A DNA stretch of 64,000 bases from assembly GCF_900128985.1 (NCBI RefSeq), contig NZ_FQUC01000012.1, forward strand, positions 61,118-125,117, in the 5' to 3' direction. The stretch comes from Indolivaga macrotermitis. Lineage in GTDB: Bacteria > Bacteroidota > Bacteroidia > Bacteroidales > Dysgonomonadaceae. Of the stretch, positions 31,172 through 39,978 are shown in pieces; the first letter of the stretch is position 1; each line of letters starts with the position of its first letter. The notes beneath the pieces were generated by a model. That model saw only the letters and a list, made by a program, of their open reading frames with translations. It had not been told where the DNA came from and searched no databases. A program made the translations under genes and the position numbers.

Positions 31172-32491
31172 ATGGCAGCTTTTGAAATAAAAATGCCCAA
31201 ATTGGGCGAAAGTATCACAGAAGGAACTATTATCTCGTGGTCTGTTAAAGTCGGAGATAATATCGAAGAAGACGACATTTTATTCGAAGTAAACACGGCT
31301 AAAGTAAGTGCGGAAATACCTTCACCTGTAGCCGGAAAAATAACTAAGATTTTATTTAACGAAGGCGATACTGTAGCCGTAGGTACAGTTGTGGCCCTTG
31401 TAGCTCTGGATGGAGAAGGCGACGCAGAAGAAACCACAGCACCTGCGGAATCTGCAGCGAAAACAGAAGAAGCTCCTCAGACTGAAGCTCCGGCAGCAAA
31501 TGCAGCACCCGAAAAACTGACTAAAGCCAGTGGAGACAGATGGTATTCGCCGGTAGTACTTCAAAGCGCAAAAACCGCTAATATAGGAAAAGAAGAACTG
31601 GATTCTATCGCAGGTACAGGATACGAAGGACGATTGAGCAAACGCGATATCGACCTCTATATTGCCAGCAAAAAATCAGGTGTTCCGGCTTCTGCTCCGG
31701 CTGCAAAAGCTCCGGCTCCGGCAGAAAGACCGGTTGCATCAGCACCAGTTGCAGAAAGTACGCCTAAGACAGCAGCTCCTGTAACATCAGGCGAAGATAC
31801 AGAAGTAATAGCAATGGATCCGATCCGCCGTATTATTGCCGACCGTATGGTTTCTTCGAAAAAGATATCTCCACACGTAACCAATGTAATCGAAGTAGAT
31901 GTTACTAAACTGGTTCGCTGGCGCGAGAAAAACAAAGATGCATTCAAGAAACGTGAAGGTGTAAGCCTTACTTACATGCCTGCAATCGTAGAAGCATCAG
32001 CTAAAGCACTGAAAGATTTCCCTCGTGTTAATTCATCTGTAGATGGATATAACATTATCGAAAAGAAATATATCAATGTAGGTATCGCAGTTTCTTTACC
32101 TGACGGTAACCTTATCGTGCCTGTAGTTAAGAATGCGGATAAACTGAATATTACCGGACTGGCAACATCAATCGCATCTATGGCTGACAAAGCCAGACGA
32201 AACAAACTGATGCCGGACGAAATTCAGGGAGGTACATTTACTATTACCAACTTCGGGTCATTCAAGAGCCTGTTCGGTACACCTATCATCAATCAGCCCG
32301 AAGTAGCTATACTTGGTGTAGGTATTATCGAGAAAAAGCCTTCGATTGTTGAAACGCCCGACGGTCCTGTTATTGCGATCAGAGAAAAAATGTATCTGTC
32401 ATTGTCATACGACCACAGGGTAGTAGACGGAATGCTTGGAGGAAACTTCCTTCACCGCATTGCAGAGTACCTCGAAAACTGGGAAGAATAA
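31172..32491 (+). CDS. 2-oxoacid dehydrogenase dihydrolipoyl acyltransferase (E2)
   Basis: 439 residues: a lipoyl domain (1-78) with Lys44 in EVNTAKVSAE, an Ala/Pro/Glu-rich linker (80-115), the E1/E3-binding domain (about 122-160, YSPVVLQSAKTANIG...GYEGRLSKRDIDLYI), a second Ala/Pro linker, and the catalytic core (about 205-439) ending in SLSYDHRVVDGMLGG with the His and Asp of the active site. It transfers acyl groups from E1 to CoA. Its neighbours and the fused E1 suggest a branched-chain 2-oxoacid (2-oxoisovalerate) complex, but a pyruvate or general 2-oxoacid substrate cannot be excluded. Confidence 0.95.
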   Translation: MAAFEIKMPKLGESITEGTIISWSVKVGDNIEEDDILFEVNTAKVSAEIPSPVAGKITKILFNEGDTVAVGTVVALVALDGEGDAEETTAPAESAAKTEEAPQTEAPAANAAPEKLTKASGDRWYSPVVLQSAKTANIGKEELDSIAGTGYEGRLSKRDIDLYIASKKSGVPASAPAAKAPAPAERPVASAPVAESTPKTAAPVTSGEDTEVIAMDPIRRIIADRMVSSKKISPHVTNVIEVDVTKLVRWREKNKDAFKKREGVSLTYMPAIVEASAKALKDFPRVNSSVDGYNIIEKKYINVGIAVSLPDGNLIVPVVKNADKLNITGLATSIASMADKARRNKLMPDEIQGGTFTITNFGSFKSLFGTPIINQPEVAILGVGIIEKKPSIVETPDGPVIAIREKMYLSLSYDHRVVDGMLGGNFLHRIAEYLENWEE

Positions 32492-32540
32492 GGCATTAGC
32501 CTTACTCTTCTTATTTCCAATTTTCTTAAATTAAAAAGAC

Positions 32541-34574
32541 ATGAAAAAGAAATACGATATAAAAAGCACCGATAAAAAAACTTTAGCCAACTGGTATCAC
32601 CTGATGACATTAGGACGGGCTATCGACGAAAAAGCACCCGCTTACCTCCTTCAATCGCTCGGATGGTCGTACCACGCACCATATGCTGGTCACGATGGCA
32701 TACAGTTAGCTATGGGACAGGTTTTTACCAAAGGTAAAGACTTTATGTTCCCGTACTACCGTGATATGCTTACAGTTTTATCCGCAGGAGTTACCGCAGA
32801 AGAACTAATTCTGAATGGTATTTCGAAAGCTACCGACCCCGCCAGTGGAGGACGTCATATGTCGAACCACTTCGCTAAGCCTGAGTGGCATATCGAAAAC
32901 GTATCGTCGGCAACAGGTAACCACGACCTGCATGCAGTAGGTGTTGCACGTGCTTTGGTATATTACAAACAAAAAGGAGTAGCCATTACTTCACACGGAG
33001 ATTCAGCAACATCCGAAGGATATGTTTACGAAGCAATCAACGGAGCATCAAAAGAAAGACTCCCTGTTATATTTGTAATTCAGGATAACGGTTACGGTAT
33101 CTCTGTTCCGAAAAAAGACCAGACAGCCAACCGCAAGGTAGCTGATAATTTCACAGGCTTCAAAAACCTGCGTATCATACATTGTAACGGTAAAGACGTG
33201 TTCGATTCGATGAATGCTATGACCGAAGCACGTGAGTATGCTATCGAAAACCGGACTCCGGTAATCGTTCAGGCAAACTGTGTACGTATCGGCTCACACT
33301 CAAATTCCGATAAACATACGTTGTACCGCGACGAAAACGAATTAGCATACGTTAAAGCTGCAGACCCGTTATTGAAATTCCGCAGAATGCTGATACGTTA
33401 CAAACGTTTTACTGATGAAGAACTGAAAGAGATTGAAGCTAATGCCAAGAAAGAATTAAGCCAGGCTAACCGCAAAGCATTATCTGCGCCTGATCCTGAT
33501 CCTAAAACGATCTTTGATTTTGTAACTCCCGATCCCTACGTACCTCAAAAATACACAGACGGAACACACAACGAACAGGGTGAAAAGAAAAATCTGGTTA
33601 CTGCTATCAACGAAACACTGAAAGCCGAGTTTCGCCACAATCCGGATACTTTCCTTTGGGGGCAAGATGTTGCCAATAAAGACAAAGGAGGAGTCTTCAA
33701 CGTATCGAAGGGTATGCAGCAAGAGTTTGGCGAAGACCGGGTATTCAATGCTCCTATCGCAGAAGACTTTATTGTAGGTACAGCAAATGGTATGAGCCGT
33801 TTCGATCCTAAAATCCGTATTGTAGTGGAAGGAGCCGAATTTGCTGACTATTTCTGGCCTGCTATGGAACAATATATCGAATGTACACACGACTATTGGA
33901 GAAGCAATGGTAAATTCTCTCCCAATATCACACTTCGTCTGGCATCAGGCGGTTATATTGGAGGAGGTATATATCACTCTCAAAATCTTGAGGCAGTATT
34001 CACCAGCTTACCGGGATCGCGTGTAGTATATCCTTGTTTTGCCGACGATGCAGCCGGATTACTCCGCACCAGCTTACGGTCAAAAGGATTAACTGTATTT
34101 CTCGAACCTAAATGTCAATACAATTCGGTAGAAGCATCTGCTGTTATCCCTGACGACTTCGAAGTTCCTTTCGGTAAAGCCCGTATCAGAAGAGAAGGCA
34201 AAGACCTTACCATCGTTACTTACGGAAATACTCTCCTGTTGAGTTTAAATGCCGCAGAACGCCTGGCTAAAGAAAACTGGGATGTAGAGGTAATAGACCT
34301 ACGTACACTTATGCCTCTCGACAAAGAAGCTATTTTCGAGTCGGTAAAGAAAACCAATAAAGCATTGATCGTACACGAAGATAAAGTATTTGGAGGTTTC
34401 GGTGGCGAAATTGTATCGACCATCAACGACGAAATTTTCCAATATCTGGATGCACCTGTTAAACGAGTAGGTTCAACTTTCACACCGGTAGGATTCCACC
34501 CTATTCTAGAAAAGGCGGTTTTACCCAGTGAAGAAAAAATTTACGAAGCAGCTAAAAAACTTTTGGAATTCTAA
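32541..34574 (+). CDS. 2-oxoacid dehydrogenase E1, fused alpha and beta subunits (2-oxoisovalerate type)
   Basis: 677 residues with an alpha half (about 1-320: MTLGRAIDEKAPAYLLQSLGWSYHAPYAGHDG, the thiamine diphosphate segment HGDSATSEGYVYEAINGASKERLPVIFVIQDNGYGIS, RIGSHSNSDKHTLYR) and a beta half (about 345-677: LWGQDVANKDKGGVFNVSKGM, FNAPIAEDFIVGTANGMS, VVEGAEFADYFWPAMEQ, VHEDKVFGGFGGEI). Single-chain E1 is typical of the Bacteroidales branched-chain enzyme. It decarboxylates the 2-oxoacid and acylates the E2 lipoyl group. It is co-transcribed with lpdA, the ligase and E2; the stop codon lies inside a hairpin. Confidence 0.94.
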   Translation: MKKKYDIKSTDKKTLANWYHLMTLGRAIDEKAPAYLLQSLGWSYHAPYAGHDGIQLAMGQVFTKGKDFMFPYYRDMLTVLSAGVTAEELILNGISKATDPASGGRHMSNHFAKPEWHIENVSSATGNHDLHAVGVARALVYYKQKGVAITSHGDSATSEGYVYEAINGASKERLPVIFVIQDNGYGISVPKKDQTANRKVADNFTGFKNLRIIHCNGKDVFDSMNAMTEAREYAIENRTPVIVQANCVRIGSHSNSDKHTLYRDENELAYVKAADPLLKFRRMLIRYKRFTDEELKEIEANAKKELSQANRKALSAPDPDPKTIFDFVTPDPYVPQKYTDGTHNEQGEKKNLVTAINETLKAEFRHNPDTFLWGQDVANKDKGGVFNVSKGMQQEFGEDRVFNAPIAEDFIVGTANGMSRFDPKIRIVVEGAEFADYFWPAMEQYIECTHDYWRSNGKFSPNITLRLASGGYIGGGIYHSQNLEAVFTSLPGSRVVYPCFADDAAGLLRTSLRSKGLTVFLEPKCQYNSVEASAVIPDDFEVPFGKARIRREGKDLTIVTYGNTLLLSLNAAERLAKENWDVEVIDLRTLMPLDKEAIFESVKKTNKALIVHEDKVFGGFGGEIVSTINDEIFQYLDAPVKRVGSTFTPVGFHPILEKAVLPSEEKIYEAAKKLLEF

Positions 34575-34593
34575 GGTCTAGTACCTTAGAATT
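34567..34593 (+). terminator. Hairpin at the 3' end of the dehydrogenase operon
   Basis: An 11-bp perfect stem AATTCTAAGGT/ACCTTAGAATT with a 5-nt loop; the E1 stop codon is in the 5' arm. The T-run after it is weak (ACTTTAGTT), so some readthrough into the flavodoxin gene is plausible. Confidence 0.55.
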
Positions 34594-34667
34594 ACTTTAG
34601 TTAAATCAAGCATATCCTATAATTTGATTAAACAGAATTAAAACAATAGAAAGAAAACACAAGAGTC

Positions 34668-35177
34668 ATGAAAAAGATTGGAATATTCTTTGGAAGCGAA
34701 ACTGGAAAAACTGCGAAAGTCGGACAGAAGATCAAAGACGCTATCGATGATTATGCAGAAGTCGATATCATCTCGATAGAAGACGCATCTGCAAAAGATT
34801 TTGAAAAATACGACAATATCATTGCCGGAGCATCAACTTGGTTTGATGGCGAACTTCCTACATATTGGGATGAACTGTTACCCGACCTTGAAACTCTGAA
34901 GATGAAAGGAAAGAAAGTCGCTATCTTCGGACTGGGTGATCAAAAGAAATATCCAGATAACTTTGCTGATGGTGTAGGTATTTTAGGTGGTTTCTTCGAA
35001 TCAAACGGAGCTAAACTAATAGGTTTTACATCTACCGAAGGTTACAAATTCGACCATTCGGCAGCTGTAAGAGACAACAAATTCTTAGGTTTGGTTATCG
35101 ATTACGAAAATCAGGCAGACAAAAATGAAAGCCGTATTTCTGAATGGGTAAAACAACTCAAAAAGGAACTCAACTAA
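34668..35177 (+). CDS. fldA: Flavodoxin
   Basis: A 169-residue long-chain flavodoxin with bound FMN. The phosphate loop FFGSETGKTAKVG (residues about 7-19), the WFDGELPTYWDELLP loop (Trp of the flavin site) and IFGLGDQKKYPDNFADG with the second aromatic are all present. It serves as a low-potential electron carrier, for example for pyruvate:ferredoxin-type reactions, and often replaces ferredoxin when iron is low; no iron-responsive site is seen upstream. It follows the dehydrogenase operon by 93 nt. Confidence 0.96.
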   Translation: MKKIGIFFGSETGKTAKVGQKIKDAIDDYAEVDIISIEDASAKDFEKYDNIIAGASTWFDGELPTYWDELLPDLETLKMKGKKVAIFGLGDQKKYPDNFADGVGILGGFFESNGAKLIGFTSTEGYKFDHSAAVRDNKFLGLVIDYENQADKNESRISEWVKQLKKELN

Positions 35178-35286
35178 ATAAAACCATAATTATAGAAAAC
35201 AGAAAAACGAAACACATACATATTTAATCAGTTTTCTATAACAGAAGAATACAAAAGTCATAAAACAAGAATCCTCAGACAATTAA

Positions 35287-35315
35287 AAAAGCCGAAAGTA
35301 TAACTTTCGGCTTTT
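35287..35315. terminator. Bidirectional terminator, fldA / HU-SPOR gene
   Basis: A 13-bp perfect stem AAAAGCCGAAAGT/ACTTTCGGCTTTT with a 3-nt loop and T-runs on both sides. Confidence 0.92.
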
Positions 35316-35363
35316 AACTTATATAACACAGTAGAATTATTCACAATTTCGAACCGATCAGAA

Positions 35364-36452
35364 TCAGTTTCTTTTTGTATAAACCCAAGCATCATTTAAG
35401 CGAGGATTTTTATTTCTGAAATTAGCGGCATAAGTCTCCGCTTGGGCCTTATCAGAAAAAGCACTTATATAGATACGTGGTCTTTCGTTTGAATTAAGAA
35501 TAGAAGCAGTTCTATAACCTTCAGTCTGTAATTGACGCAAAAGCTTTTGTGCTTCATTCTTAGAAGTTGCACTACCTATTATTACATAATATCGAGGAGT
35601 TTTAACTACTTCCTTTTTAACAGCAGATTGTTTTTTCTCTTCTTTTTGAGCCTTAACCACTTCTGTTTCATCCGCTTTAGGCAAACTCACAGACGTTTCA
35701 ATAGCATTCGGAGCTAAAGATACCGAACCACTGGCTTCAACGGTTTCGTTTACTCGATTCTCAAGGAGTTCAACAGTTGGCTGGAGTCCATCATTATTCA
35801 CAGTACTATTTTCTGATAACACTGTCGTTTTCTTAGCGATAGAAGGAGTTATAGACAAAACATCTGTAAAGAATCCCGACCGTTGCTTTTCATTATTCGT
35901 TTCATATATTGGGGTAGAAGCGACGAAAAAAACCAGAACGGCAGCGGCAGCAGCTCCAATACCGGCAAAAACACGTTGATACAAAGATTTACGGTTCGAA
36001 ACGACCTCATTCTTCTCTATCTCAGCAACAACAGCCAAACGCTTAAAATCTAAAGCTTCAAGGCCAAATGTCTCCGGATGAGATATTGAGAAGTCACTGT
36101 TTGGAATAAAACTCAAACGATTTTCATCATCCAAAAGCAATTTCCCTATTTTTCCGATAACTACCGGTTGCCTCAATCCCAATACAGTATTGAGACGTTG
36201 CACAACATCACCTATCTTTTTACAGGCAATATCATACGAAATGGAATAAACAGTCATATATGATTCTGCCAGTAATCCGTCATTATATTTAAGATCAGGA
36301 TTAAAGCCTACATATACCTGAGGAGGGGTAATAACACCATTCTCTGTTACCTTAGCAGCTTCACGACGCACTACAAATCCTCCGAAATCGGGGATAATAA
36401 CACAATCGTGCTTCAGAATCAGATAGTCGATATGTAAAGAGAATTCTTTCAT
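35364..36452 (-). CDS. HU/CCDC81-type domain protein with transmembrane segment and SPOR domain
   Basis: 362 residues from the ATG at 36452; an upstream in-frame start at 36596 is rejected because the -7 box would lie inside it. N-terminal HU-like/CCDC81 domain (about 1-140: HDCVIIPDFGGFVVRREAA, PQVYVGFNPDLKYNDGLL, GKIGKLLLDDENRLSF), a single transmembrane helix (about 170-190, VFAGIGAAAAAVLVFFVAS), a Ser/Glu/Val-rich periplasmic linker, and a C-terminal SPOR domain (about 285-355, YYVIIGSATSKNEAQKLLRQLQTEGY). SPOR domains bind denuded septal peptidoglycan, so a division-related role is likely. It ends at a terminator shared with fldA. Confidence 0.88.
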   Translation of the reverse strand: MKEFSLHIDYLILKHDCVIIPDFGGFVVRREAAKVTENGVITPPQVYVGFNPDLKYNDGLLAESYMTVYSISYDIACKKIGDVVQRLNTVLGLRQPVVIGKIGKLLLDDENRLSFIPNSDFSISHPETFGLEALDFKRLAVVAEIEKNEVVSNRKSLYQRVFAGIGAAAAAVLVFFVASTPIYETNNEKQRSGFFTDVLSITPSIAKKTTVLSENSTVNNDGLQPTVELLENRVNETVEASGSVSLAPNAIETSVSLPKADETEVVKAQKEEKKQSAVKKEVVKTPRYYVIIGSATSKNEAQKLLRQLQTEGYRTASILNSNERPRIYISAFSDKAQAETYAANFRNKNPRLNDAWVYTKRN

Positions 36453-36456
36453 AATA

Positions 36457-36464
36457 CAAATATA
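36457..36464 (-). promoter_or_regulatory. -7 box (TATATTTG) of the HU/SPOR gene, leaderless
   Basis: Reverse-strand TATATTTG ends just 4 nt before the ATG at 36452, predicting transcription from the start codon itself, the same geometry as the dtxR-like gene at 6665. Confidence 0.5.
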
Positions 36465-36631
36465 AGAGTTATTATTCAAGCAATAGCCTACCTTAACATG
36501 CAAAGTTTTATAGAATTTATTTATAGAAGTGAGTATAAGATTAAAAGGTCTGACAAAAAAAATACGCAGATATATTTTACTTACTTTTAAACCCAATCTA
36601 AAACTCTAAACATATCAGTAACACTAAAAGT

Positions 36632-37726
36632 TCAGTTGTTTAATGTTAAGACTTTCAGAGTTTTTTCTGCAATCGTATTCCAATCGTATTCAGTCATATC
36701 ATATTCTTTCGGGGAAAAAGATTGACTTAGCTTTATCTCAAGCTTTTGTTTTACATCCTTAGTATCAAACGGATCAAATAATGATTCTTTATCACTTATC
36801 AATCCGGTATTTGCCGGAATATGGCTTACTAACACATCGAGCCCGTAACTCATTGCTTCGAGTAAAGCTATCGGCATTCCTTCATGAAAAGAAGGCAATA
36901 CAAATAAACGGGCATGAGAAAAAAGTTCGCTAAGATTGTCACCTTTTACAAATCCGGGCAAAACAACTCCCGAATCTTTTGCTTTTTGTTTCAGCATTTC
37001 AGAGTATTCGGTTTTATGGTCTGCATCGCCGGCAATAACCAGTTTGTAGTCTTTTTTACAAGAACTTTTATCATAAGCAGCTATTAACTGATGAAAACCT
37101 TTCTCTTCGACAAAACGTCCCAGAGCAAAAATATACTTATGCTTCGCTAATCCCAAAGTATTTATATAATCTGCACTTTCAATTACAACTGCTTTATTTA
37201 CACCATTATATATTAAATGAATATTTTCTGACCTTCCATATTCTTCCAGAATATCTTTCCGGATACCATCGGATATAACTACCAGATGATTGGCATATTT
37301 TACAGCCATTTTTTCTCCCATACGAAGTATTCGTTTTGCCAACCGTCCCCATTTATCCCGTCTGTAATCTGCGCCATGATGGGTTACCACGACTTTTAAC
37401 CCCAGAATCCGGGCAAAAGGGGTCAGCAAAGCCGGTCCAATAGCATGAATATGAATCACATCGCCTCCTTTTACTCTGGTATATATTATGGATAACAAGG
37501 TATGTATAATAGCTTCTATACTTTTCTTACGGGGAGCGTAAATATCTTTCAGTTTCACACCTTCAAATTCTGTTCTACGCTCATCCGACTTTACATAACA
37601 AAACCGTCTGATTAAGGTTACATCACCACCAAGCGATACAACCCGGGGATAAAGATTTTCGCAATGAGTCTCTACTCCACCCTGTATCTCAGGAATTCCA
37701 CGTGTACCTGTAACAAAAATCTTCAT
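36632..37726 (-). CDS. Glycosyltransferase family 4 (DUF1972-type), last gene of the EPS operon
   Basis: A 364-residue GT-B enzyme. The N-terminus FVTGTRGIPEIQGGVETHCENLYPRV is the DUF1972 pattern of rhamnosyl- or galactosyl-transferases. The donor half has FALGRFVEEKGFHQLIAAY, PSFHEGMPIALLEAMSYG (E-x7-E motif) and VLVSHIPANTGLI. It should add a sugar to the lipid-linked repeat unit on the cytosolic face. It starts 2 nt after the radical SAM gene stop. Confidence 0.9.
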   Translation of the reverse strand: MKIFVTGTRGIPEIQGGVETHCENLYPRVVSLGGDVTLIRRFCYVKSDERRTEFEGVKLKDIYAPRKKSIEAIIHTLLSIIYTRVKGGDVIHIHAIGPALLTPFARILGLKVVVTHHGADYRRDKWGRLAKRILRMGEKMAVKYANHLVVISDGIRKDILEEYGRSENIHLIYNGVNKAVVIESADYINTLGLAKHKYIFALGRFVEEKGFHQLIAAYDKSSCKKDYKLVIAGDADHKTEYSEMLKQKAKDSGVVLPGFVKGDNLSELFSHARLFVLPSFHEGMPIALLEAMSYGLDVLVSHIPANTGLISDKESLFDPFDTKDVKQKLEIKLSQSFSPKEYDMTEYDWNTIAEKTLKVLTLNN

Positions 37727-37728
37727 AA

Positions 37729-38859
37729 TTATTCTTCAACCAGAGGTAAGTCCGTATCAGGTTTCACTCCATGAGTATCTGTAAACGGTTTCATGCGCGA
37801 ATAATCCAAATCTCCCTGCCGAATATCCTGTCCAACATTATAGTAAGGTATTGCGCTGATATCAACGCTTTTTCCTCTGATACTGTTTAGTTTATTTTTA
37901 AGCACCCACATAGCCGGATGTTTGATATACTTCTTCATTACAGGAGCGGCAGTTCCCACCATCCAACAGTTTTTTGGGCACTGGCGCACCATTGCCCGTA
38001 CTTTTTCTGCCTGAGAACTATACCACAGATCTTCGAATGACGAATAATCACGAATATTCCCCATGCTCTCTTTCCAGATACGGTCTTCCAGCCCGTTACA
38101 AGGATATACATCGCCATAAGGTTCAATAAAGAAATTGGCTGTACCCGCCTCACAAGGTAACATGCGCTTCTGTCCTTGTATGTAGCCGATCAAACCTAGA
38201 TTAAAAAATGCACGGAACCAACTTTTAGGATGGTTTTCTTTCAACAACTCATCTATCAGAGTATGGAAATCGGCAATCACTTCATCTTGATTTGTTATCT
38301 TATTATCGTCTTTATGAAAGTAATACGAATTATGAAAAGCAGCTGTTGCAAATTCAAGCTTCAGTTCCTTTGCCAGACGATAAAGTTCAAGCATATCTTT
38401 CGAATTCCGGTTTGAAACAGTTATGCCGAAACCAATATCCCTCACACCCATTTCGCGAAGCCTCAGCAGTAATTTTAATCCCCGGTCGAAGCCGCCTGCC
38501 CTACCTCTGAGTTCGTCATTGAGTTGCGAAAGCCCCTCGATACTTACCCTGATTCCAATATTCGGATACTGTTTAGCCAGATCAATTATTTTATCGTAAT
38601 GCCAACCCGAAGTAGATATTACAACTCTTGGAGCCTTCTCGAAAGAAACAGCGACTATATCACTGATATCTTTTCGCTGAAAAGGTTCTCCACCCGTAAT
38701 GTTTACAAACTTAAGCTTTGGCAATATTTCGAGGTCACGAGCCGATATTTCGAGCTTCGCATCAGACGGATACTTCCAGATATTACACATCTGACAACGC
38801 ATCTGGCAACGATAAGTTGTTATAATAGAAACATCGGTAGGTAATGGTATTTTATTCAT
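37729..38859 (-). CDS. Radical SAM/SPASM-like protein in the EPS operon
   Basis: 376 residues. The [4Fe-4S] motif C18-x3-C22-x2-C25 (CQMRCQMC) follows TDVSIITTYR; VNITGGEPFQRKDI binds SAM, and the C-terminal Cys-rich part (MLPCEAGTANFFIEPYGDVYPC, RQCPKNC) looks like a SPASM or twitch auxiliary cluster site. Radical SAM proteins of this kind modify peptides or sugars. Its location between two GT4 genes, with 6 nt and 2 nt gaps, suggests it acts on the polysaccharide, a sugar precursor or a peptide linked to it. The substrate is unknown. Confidence 0.9.
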   Translation of the reverse strand: MNKIPLPTDVSIITTYRCQMRCQMCNIWKYPSDAKLEISARDLEILPKLKFVNITGGEPFQRKDISDIVAVSFEKAPRVVISTSGWHYDKIIDLAKQYPNIGIRVSIEGLSQLNDELRGRAGGFDRGLKLLLRLREMGVRDIGFGITVSNRNSKDMLELYRLAKELKLEFATAAFHNSYYFHKDDNKITNQDEVIADFHTLIDELLKENHPKSWFRAFFNLGLIGYIQGQKRMLPCEAGTANFFIEPYGDVYPCNGLEDRIWKESMGNIRDYSSFEDLWYSSQAEKVRAMVRQCPKNCWMVGTAAPVMKKYIKHPAMWVLKNKLNSIRGKSVDISAIPYYNVGQDIRQGDLDYSRMKPFTDTHGVKPDTDLPLVEE

Positions 38860-38865
38860 CCAAGT

Positions 38866-39978
38866 TCAATCATTTAGCAAGTCAAAATACTGGCGGGCAG
38901 TTTTTTTCCATGAAAAACGGAGAGCTGTAGCCTTCAGTACTTCAGTATCCATTTTCCGGATTAAATCTACTTTCCAGCAGATCATTTCTACATTGTTGAG
39001 GTCCGATTCGGCTATTTTTACATCGTATCCATTAGCCAATTCATCATTTACTTTATTAGCAGGATTTGTTATAACGGGGCATCCCCTCCCAAAGGCCTCA
39101 AGAATAGGGAAACCAAATCCTTCAAATTCCGAATAGAAGATGGTCGCAAAGGCACTTTCATACAGCGCATTTAATTCTTTATCCTCTACATAGCCAAGAT
39201 ATTGCACACCACTAATCCGATTGGCATCTAATAGAAATGAGTTTGCCTCTTTTTCGCAGAACCTATTAATACCACCTACTATTTTTAATTCGAATTCGGG
39301 ATTCTGAGATTTATATGCCTGATATATTTTTAATGCTTCATATAATTTTTTCCCTTTCGGGTCAATACGCCCTACTATCAGGAAATAAGGCTCTTTCTGC
39401 TTATGCGTAACACTTAGATCTTCGGATTCGACCAGATCTATTCCATTATGGATAACGGATAAACGCCCGTCGAATTGCTCATTCGGGAAATACTTTATTA
39501 TCTGATCTTTTACAAATCCCGAGATTACGACAATCTTACACGCCCGGGAAATAACCGAGCGTATCATCCTCTTCCGGAACCAAGTTCGTATTATTCCAAA
39601 TTTATTATGTACATCGAATTCATTTATATCATGCACCACCGATATGGCATTTTTAACACCTTTTCCTATAACAGAATCTGCAGTGAACAACACATATTTG
39701 GCATCTTTCACATAAGAAGTATCAGGGAATGTATTCAAAAAATAAGCCTTCGACGAGATTGTTTTTTGCAGTTCTTCGGGACAAACAACCTCTATACCAT
39801 CTGTATCAATCAACGGAGAATGTTCCAGAACATTCGTGTTTGTTACCAATGTAATATTATAGCCACCTTCTTTTAATAAAGGCAGCAGATACGATAATAA
39901 CTTTTCAATAAAGACTCCTACTCCCAGCTTCGGACCGAAGTAACAAGCAACAATCGTTATATTTTTATTTTCATCCAT
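38866..39978 (-). CDS. Glycosyltransferase family 4
   Basis: A 370-residue GT-B glycosyltransferase: acceptor half with ACYFGPKLGVGVFIEKLLSYLLP, donor half with FLIVGRIDPKGKKLYEALKIYQ, LKIVGGINRF, YLGYVEDKELNALYESAFATIFYSEFEGFGFPILEAFGRGCPVIT (E-x7-E). Cytosolic, acting on the lipid-linked repeat unit. It overlaps the upstream GT4 gene by 8 nt. Confidence 0.92.
   Translation of the reverse strand: MDENKNITIVACYFGPKLGVGVFIEKLLSYLLPLLKEGGYNITLVTNTNVLEHSPLIDTDGIEVVCPEELQKTISSKAYFLNTFPDTSYVKDAKYVLFTADSVIGKGVKNAISVVHDINEFDVHNKFGIIRTWFRKRMIRSVISRACKIVVISGFVKDQIIKYFPNEQFDGRLSVIHNGIDLVESEDLSVTHKQKEPYFLIVGRIDPKGKKLYEALKIYQAYKSQNPEFELKIVGGINRFCEKEANSFLLDANRISGVQYLGYVEDKELNALYESAFATIFYSEFEGFGFPILEAFGRGCPVITNPANKVNDELANGYDVKIAESDLNNVEMICWKVDLIRKMDTEVLKATALRFSWKKTARQYFDLLND

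Noticed and set aside
36453..36596. Longer N-terminus of the HU/SPOR protein
   Set aside because: It would read through a consensus promoter and adds a non-conserved, AT-rich stretch; the ATG at 36452 matches the family start.
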